This document shows positions 57,586 through 64,000 of a DNA stretch of 64,000 bases, in pieces. Origin of the DNA: Lactarius indigo (lineage: Eukaryota > Basidiomycota > Agaricomycetes > Russulales > Russulaceae). The notes below the pieces were generated by a model. The model worked only from the letters and a program-made list of their open reading frames with translations. It was not told the DNA's origin and made no database searches. The translations under genes were made by a program, and so were the position numbers. Location: the NCBI GenBank assembly GCA_025766275.1, contig JAFKAC010000112.1:62001-126000 (forward strand). Direction: 5' to 3'. The number at the start of each line of letters is the position of its first letter. The stretch's first letter is position 1.

Positions 57586-60500
57586 ATGTTCACCCTACTC
57601 AAATTGTTTCTTGATTGTCTGCGTGGGTTACGTTTTACCAGAGGTTTCATTCGCCAGTCCTTCCGACGTTGGACTTTGGTTCTTGCCTTCCTCGGTCGCC
57701 GGTTGGGGGTTTGGTGTCCGTGGAACGACGGAAAACGGGGTACGTTTCGGAAAACCGAAGAGAATGGACGATTATTTCCTGGCACTGGGGTTCACTTACA
57801 CCCGAAGGAATATGTGATCGCTGCAAGTCACGCTCCAGCGCCAGCAAGCCACCCAAGCTTACAAGACGCGGCGTCGTCCAGTGCCACAACTACTAGCCAA
57901 ACGCCACCTGCGGTCCCTCCAGCCCCAATCAACCTTACAGTAGAACCTCACCAAGATCGTGCCTACCTGGCATCCGCCTTTGACACGGGAACCCACCCTA
58001 ACCGTAGCTCCGCCAACTTGAGCAGTCATAGCCGCGCCAGTGATAGGCTTCGATCACATTCGCGCGAGTCTTTGCACGCACTGGTCAGTCAGCAAACACG
58101 ATTCTCAAGAGCCCCTCATCGCCAATTTGGACGTGGACCGTCTCCGTCGCCCTCAAGAGAACGCCCATCTAGATCGCCCTCCCCGGCAGATCATCTTCAT
58201 CAGCTCCCTCATCTTGAAATCGATATCACGAACCTACATCCTCAAGCGCAGGTTGACAATAGAAACAGTCCGATAAATCTTCCCTCGAATGCTTCCCCGG
58301 CGCATGCACCACTAAGCCCGCCAAGTCTCCATGGACATCGCAGGAGGCTGTCCTCAACGAGTGTGGTCGTAGGAATAGTGAACCCGTCAACAGATTCGCT
58401 CCTCAGCCCTTCCCCAGACCGGCCACCGTTGACAGAAGAGCCCTATACCATAGGTTCTTCAACCGGCAGTCCATCTCCCGTCTCTGACGCCCTTGATCTG
58501 CGCGAAGGATCACCCCAAGACAACCCTACGGCTTCCTCTTCTGCCACATCAAACCTCCAGCCGCCCAATGGTCGCTTCTTGCAGTTGATACACTCCGAAC
58601 AAGTTCCGAGATACACAAAGGATGCCACGATGCAAGTACAGTATATTATCACGACTGCCAACCATTAAGTTTTTTGACAGGCTTCGCGAAAAAGGAGACT
58701 ATGTAATCCCACCCCTGACAATGACTTCCCTTCAGTATGTATGAGACTTACATGACGATCGATGTCTAACAGGGACCTCCAAGTTCCCCTGGGCCAGAGC
58801 AGATCGGTCTTGAGCAAGGCTCTCTCGATGAAGACTGTGCACCCTGGGTGCCAGCCACGCATCCAGATGGTGCCCTCTACTTCTTCGATAAAGACAGGGT
58901 GCGTGCACCAGAGCCCTTACAAATAATAATTGTGACCAACCGGCAATTGAAGAGGTTATTCACCGACACGGACATGCACGACCGTAATTTAAGGGAGGAA
59001 ATTGAGAGCTTCCACCACTACCTCCAGAGGATTCTGGATTACGATGGAGTAGCCATTCCGTCAAAGAAATATGACTTGACGCTCGACATTATGCCCACAG
59101 AAGATGGACGGACACAGTGGTCTTATTACTTCGCTTGCCACGAAACCAGATGCTTGTTCTGGCTCGATCCGTACGACACAGATTACATGACATCTGAAAT
59201 ATTCGGTGTCAAGTCGCTTGTCCATGTCAGTGCGTTACAGATTTCGTCCTCAATAAACTCTCTGTTTTACTAACCTGGTGCACAGGGCATCGATTGGAAG
59301 ACCTTTATTGGTGCGATTGCTATGCTAGGTTCGATTTTTGTTGTAAGCATTGACATTCGCTCTCTAGGACCCATTGGTCTCTTTTTCCAGCCGTTTTTGA
59401 GGGTCGCCGTCTCGAACCCGCCATCTACGATGAACTCGTGGGGATCTTGTCGCATGGGAGCATGGGTAAATTTGGGCTCCTGCAGTTCTCTCACCATAAA
59501 GCTCAACCGCTGATGCTACAGACGTGATGACCTCAAAGTCTTCGACTCTACCATACGATGCCGATACCATGCAGCAAATGATCAGACTTGTACGTAATGC
59601 CAAGGGTACGCTGCTGGGACGGCTTGTTGTAAAAGTAACAAGTGTTTTAAGTTTGTGGCCTAGGGTCCAATACCGGTTTGGTCTACCACACTGCTGCAAC
59701 CAGTGAGTCACAGTAATGATGGTTCCACATGTTCTTTTCCTAATAATATTTGTTTCCCAAGCTCGATTGCTTTCCTTTTTTGGTAAATCCAGTGCGATCA
59801 CAAGTAATTGTCCTTGACGTACATGTTTAGCCCATTGGAGATTCCTATACTTTCACGGACAGAAATGCGCACGATTAGCAAGGGACAAGACAGTCTATGC
59901 CGGCGCCAAGCGAGAAAGAACGTTACTCATCACGTTACTCTCCCCAGTGCTTTTTCTGGCACCAGAGGTACATCTACGAGAATTGGAGAAATTGTGGACC
60001 GATGAAGTCATCATTGAGGCGGTCTGGAAGAGTTTCATGACCAGGTTGTTGGAGGAATGGGGAGAACTGATTCTTTGGGTGTGTCATCGCGCTGCCACCA
60101 AAAACTAGATTTCTCAGGCGTCTCACCTTAATACCCCAGTCGACCGTCATGCTTACGGCAAACGTTGGTTTCCTCGCCATACCCGGCGTTATCATTTCTA
60201 ATATCAATAACTCTATATCGAGTGCAAGCGATCTCAAGATTTTCACGTCTGCCGCGCAGATCGCCAGCTGCATGTCGGTAGAGGCGAGCGTCGGAAGCAT
60301 TGTGATCGGCATGCTCTTGGTTCGCCACAACCGTACTAAGCAGAAGGAAGACCCGGGAGGCGCGGTGAGAAAAGAGTAGCACCTAGGTCTTTGTTCCTTG
60401 CTAATTGCACCTTGGCAGTCGATTTACCTCTCCAAGAACACTCACCGACTCTTCGGTCTTGAGCCGATGGCCATTATCTTCAGTCTCCCATGGGCACTGT

Positions 60501-60922
60501 TGATGTGGGCGTAGGTCATCTTCCATACATCGAGATTTCTCAGGGCTCATTTATGAAACCCTTCTCCTCGAACCGGGGCCGACAGTGTAGTGATGTTTTC
60601 AATCGCGCTGCTACTACTTTGCTTTAGAATCTCGAACCCGTCAACACGGGTCTTCGTTGCTGTGACGTCGGTCATGGTAGCTGTCTTAATTGGGTGGTGC
60701 ATCCGAAGCGCTTGGGAATCCAGTGATGAAAGGGGGGCCTGGCTCAGGAGCCTGATACCGTCCATCGCCCATGCGCTCGGCCACGTGCGCGCTCGGTGCC
60801 AAATAATTATCACATCTATGGACTTTACACTACGTCGGGAAAATCCCTCTTCAGTCGCACTAGGTCATGTTGGCAGTGTACACCCGATCCCTGATCGGGG
60901 AGCAGAGATCGTTGCTGTCTGA
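57586..60922 (+). CDS. WT7: WW-like motif and C-terminal membrane protein
   Basis: Exon 1 (57586-58631) starts M-F-T-L-L-K-L-F and keeps the basic N-terminus and the Ser/Pro/Arg region with S-R-S-P-S-P. Intron 1 is GC-AG (58632-58680, 49 nt). The WW-like exon (about 58800-58908) has C-A-P-W-V-P and H-P-D-G-A-L-Y-F-F-D. Here the following 54-nt intron happens to have no stop in frame. Then come F-T-D-T-D-M-H-D, C-H-E-T-R-C-L-F-W-L, H-W-S-L-F-P, S-T-L-P-Y-D, H-W-R-F-L-Y-F-H-G-Q, E-L-E-K-L-W-T-D-E, and four hydrophobic segments ending at 60922. I found no break; intron positions match WT6. WT6 and WT7 resemble each other more than they do the minus-strand copies. Confidence 0.8.
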
Positions 60923-61120
60923 GGCCTGCATGCATTTATGACATGTACGATGCGTCATTTCTTCTTGTTTTTGTTCATGTACAGGTACAATCATATCCCT
61001 ACACGAGACCAAGGCATGCTATTCGCGAACTTTGCCGTTCGAATGCAGTTCGAGTACAATTTGGCACATCATGCGATAGCATCCCTACTTCTTACATAAC
61101 CCCACGCAAGCACTCCCTCA

Positions 61121-62300
61121 CTACTTCTGGGACTGCTTCGTTGATTTGTCAGTAGACGTCTGGGGAAGAGGGCGACTCTTTCCGGTGCCCGAAGGCTGGG
61201 ATGTAGTTTTTTGCCGGGATGGATTTGGGAAAATTTGCCTCCCAACCACAGGCTTGGACCCTTCCCCTCGTTCTACGAAGCGTTCTATCTCCTTTTTTAA
61301 ACTTGATGGTTTGAAAGGTCGAGTGTCAATGTCGAGCTGTGAAGGGGGCAGGAAAAGTACGTACGCTGCTACGGCAGCTGGGTCGGTCCCGTTATTAGCG
61401 ACGCTGGACTGATCATTGGCACCAGACTGGGCGATTCCGTCCTTGTTCAGTGAACCCTCGGCATTAGTACTGATACCAGGACAAGTCCTGGAAATCAAAG
61501 AAAATGCAGTCAGACGGGAGCGAGGGAAAGACAGTCTTGAAACAGATCAGATCGTGCTACTAACCGTATGAACCATTGGGTCAGTGGATTCACCGCCAAG
61601 GAGATCGCTGAGGTTAACACCGGATCGGCCATGATCTATGTATATCGGACTTACCTGGCGGGTCTATATAAAAGGGGGTCCCTGAGATAAGCAAGTGTTC
61701 ATTCGTTTCAGAGCTGGTTTACCTACGGGCGATCATGAGCAACAGCTGCGGGCTGTTCTGTGATAGCGTCACCTTTCCTGTCAGGGATCTGCTTGAGATA
61801 GCGTGTAGGGGGTACATTGTCGTCAAAAGCCACTTACGGTCCTTCCTTTATGGACTCAGCTGCAGTAGACTGCATCGCGGAGCTATAGATCGGCCGTCGA
61901 TCTTACTGGAGGGGTATGAATCGGTCTTTCATATCACGGGAGCTGGAATTTATGCTGGCACTGGTGAGTCGAAGTCACATGGTATCGTGAGTAAAACTGA
62001 ACTCTGGACCTCTGGTGTACTACGATAAGGACGGCGTCCCCAAGCGTTGCCTGAAGAACGATCAGTTTCATGTTTCCTACACATATGTCCGAGACAATTA
62101 ATGCACTCAGACGGCCATACTCAGAGACTGAGAAGAACGAAGCATCGATATAGTTCAACTCTGGGCCTGGGACAGCTGATGTCTCCAACACATGAACATC
62201 GTCCGTACAGCTCTGAACCGGGCTCAGGCCCTTAGCCACCCATTTTGTTTTCTCGCAGCGGAGTTAGAAAGGCATTTCGAGCAAAATGGAGGCAAGAGCC
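61121..62300 (-). CDS. Unknown gene X, copy 2
   Basis: The same pieces as copy 1: G-D-A-V-L-I-V (about 62040), S-V-A-N-N-G-T-D (about 61400), a GTACGTAC donor and CACAG acceptor around 61350, R-P-F-K-P-S (about 61310), then L-K-K-E-I-E-R-F-V-E-R-G and a Ser/Thr/Lys-rich tail ending at 61121. The upstream frame at 62239-62060 (S-C-T-D-D-V-H-V-L-E-T) is coding-like but not clearly matched in copy 1. It is downstream of WT7, whereas copy 1 is upstream of WT6. Function unknown. Confidence 0.4.
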
Positions 62301-64000
62301 GGACACTTTCGTTCGGGCAGGCCGGGCGCGGGAACTCATTCTGCCTCCGAAGCGATGTGTATCGATTGATATCATGGTGATACCATACACGGACGTACCG
62401 TGTCGCTGTCCTATTTACCCTGGTGTTGTGACCCTGGACTACAAATAAATGTATGCCAAAAGTAAGGCTAGAAATGACGAGCTGACATCTGGCGAAACGA
62501 GGGTCGAGCCACGTAGGCAATTGAATTGGATTCAACGAGTGAACGAGCCAGGCGACGGACAGGAGTGTGCGATGCGACGTTCCAAGAGTCAAGCCGGTCT
62601 CGTGCATTAAAGAGATAAAGATGGGGGGAATACCAGCATCAAATTCTTAGCTTAAACTCACGGCGCGCGCATTGCAGTACTTTGAGGAACCATCAGGTTG
62701 AACGTCAATCAGCGGTATCCCCGCGCGCTTATTTGCAATAAACCCTGGTCTTCTTACTACTTCGGGTAACCCCCTTCCTCATATGCCTCACCTCTGCGGC
62801 CTCACTTCGATATTCCTAGAGTGTGGTCTCCAACACGTTCATCAGGATGCCTCGGTGCACTGGCGTCTACGAGGACTGCGTCGGGAATGCCCCTTGTGCG
62901 GCGCTATGAAAGAAGAGCGCGCCGATCCCACATGCATCGCTGTAGAGCGGGACGAAGAAGTACTTGGGTCCTGCTTTAGAGTTGCGTATAACCTAGGATA
63001 GGACGTGGAGCCGCATGAGATCAGATTGGTCGAGGAACCACTACGCGAGTCGCTTGGATCCCCACTAACGGGCTAGTGACTTCGAAGTAACGGTATACGT
63101 GGAATGTTTGCGTGGTTGGCATGGGTGGGAAACGTGGTGGGAAGACGGGGATGTCGGAGAGAGAAGCGATGAAGAAAGTGTTACTTTCTTGGCCATCTGG
63201 ATTAGATGGAAATGATGCGTGATCTGCGCGCATCTACTTGACTATCGGGAGTAAGTGAGACGGAGGTGTCGACTTGTGAGAGGATTTGTAGCTGGAATTC
63301 AAGATGGGACCGGGAAGACTTCAATGAGGCCATAGGACCTTTCGGAACTTCTCTTTACAGTACCCTCCCAGCTACAGATAGGCATTCCTCCCTCGGACCC
63401 TGGAGCAGAGCAGAATGAACGCCCCACCGTGGAAATCATGGTTTAGACTCGGAGATTTTACCCCATCGCACCATGAAGAGATTCCCAGTTTCGTATCTCA
63501 TTTTACGCTTTCGTTTATAGCCCATTTGGATGCCAAGGCATCCCAGCTTTATGAGGAGAGGCTGCTATTAGATACCCTCAGAACAAGGTGTTTGTTCGCC
63601 CGCCAAGTGTGTTTGTCGTACAGTAGCGCTAGGTAAAGGACTATTAGTTGAAGAATTTTGCATGTATACGAGTGACTCAACCCCCTGCAAAATTTCCCTC
63701 TGGCGTCGTACTCGATCACACGACATCTAGAAGCTGGATGCGTTTCTTGGTGACGACATCACAGATTCCCGCCTGCGCTTTGGTGCGAGCAGATATTACC
63801 CGTCCGTGGGACTGGTATGATGGAGAATTTATGGTTTTAAGCCATGAATGCAGAAAAACTGATGTGTCATGTTATGGGATCGCCTGCGGATGGAACAAAG
63901 ATCAGCGAGACATGCACACTAGAAGGTCGTGAGGTGGCCTCGAGACCCTGACGGCGGAAGGGGGTTCGTTGGGGGAAAAACACGACACCAGGGACACGTA
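62301..64000. other. Right end, no recognised gene
   Basis: Frames at 62607-62224 (minus), 62783-63001 (plus, with one C-P-L-C), 63415-63636 and 63648-63932 (plus) have no motif I can place. The last two run in the same direction, 12 bases apart, and might be exons of a gene continuing past the window. Confidence 0.35.

Noticed and set aside
1..64000. CRISPR array, operon or prophage
   Set aside because: No regular spaced repeats, no ribosome-binding sites and intron-rich genes throughout; the sequence is fungal.

Overview
This window comes from the nuclear genome of a filamentous basidiomycete, most likely an Agaricomycete. Genes are split by many introns of about 50 nt with GT..AG ends and CTAAC/CTGAC-type branch points. 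There is a eukaryotic tRNA-Cys, a 26S proteasome subunit, an oligosaccharyltransferase subunit, and F-box and WW-like/membrane protein types that I know mainly from mushroom-forming fungi. I see no bacterial signals such as operons or Shine-Dalgarno sites, and no CRISPR array.

Layout. 1-2.65 kb: 3' end of a Ty1/copia retrotransposon (pol with one in-frame stop, then the 3' LTR). 2.9-3.6 kb: a decayed APH/choline-kinase-like phosphotransferase. 3.6-6 kb: unclear sequence with a duplicated exon-like segment. 6-31.6 kb: an array of five minus-strand members of one family, here called WT1-WT5. WT proteins have a Ser/Pro/Arg-rich N-terminal half, a WW-like motif, a conserved middle region and about four C-terminal membrane segments. 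From about 14 to 31.6 kb the array is a tandem triplication of a 5-6.5 kb unit carrying a WT gene plus one or two small unknown genes. 31.7-50.4 kb: a single-copy core holding an HSL-type alpha/beta hydrolase, RPN3, tRNA-Cys, a Cys-rich zinc-cluster-like protein, SWP1/ribophorin II, two tandem GH47 alpha-1,2-mannosidases, an F-box protein with extra Cys/His motifs, and a small GESIRG-type protein. 51-62.4 kb: two more WT genes (WT6, WT7) on the plus strand, with two copies of an unknown gene X. 62.4-64 kb: nothing recognised.

Five WT genes (WT2, WT3, WT4, WT6, WT7) appear intact, WT1 is divergent, and WT5 is broken. For WT6 I placed 13 exons whose phases all agree and give one uninterrupted reading frame of 891 codons. 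Every member in which it can be checked needs a GC-AG first intron to keep frame. Several apparent stop codons just after the WW-like motif fall inside a second conserved intron of about 54 nt.

Functional links. SWP1 (N-glycan transfer) lies tail to tail with two GH47 mannosidases (N-glycan trimming), a plausible secretory-pathway neighbourhood, although linkage alone proves nothing. The WT arrays on both sides point outward from this core and carry the marks of rapid expansion: tandem duplication, retroposon insertion, minisatellite, decay. The WT family is the best candidate here for an undescribed system; I cannot assign it a function.
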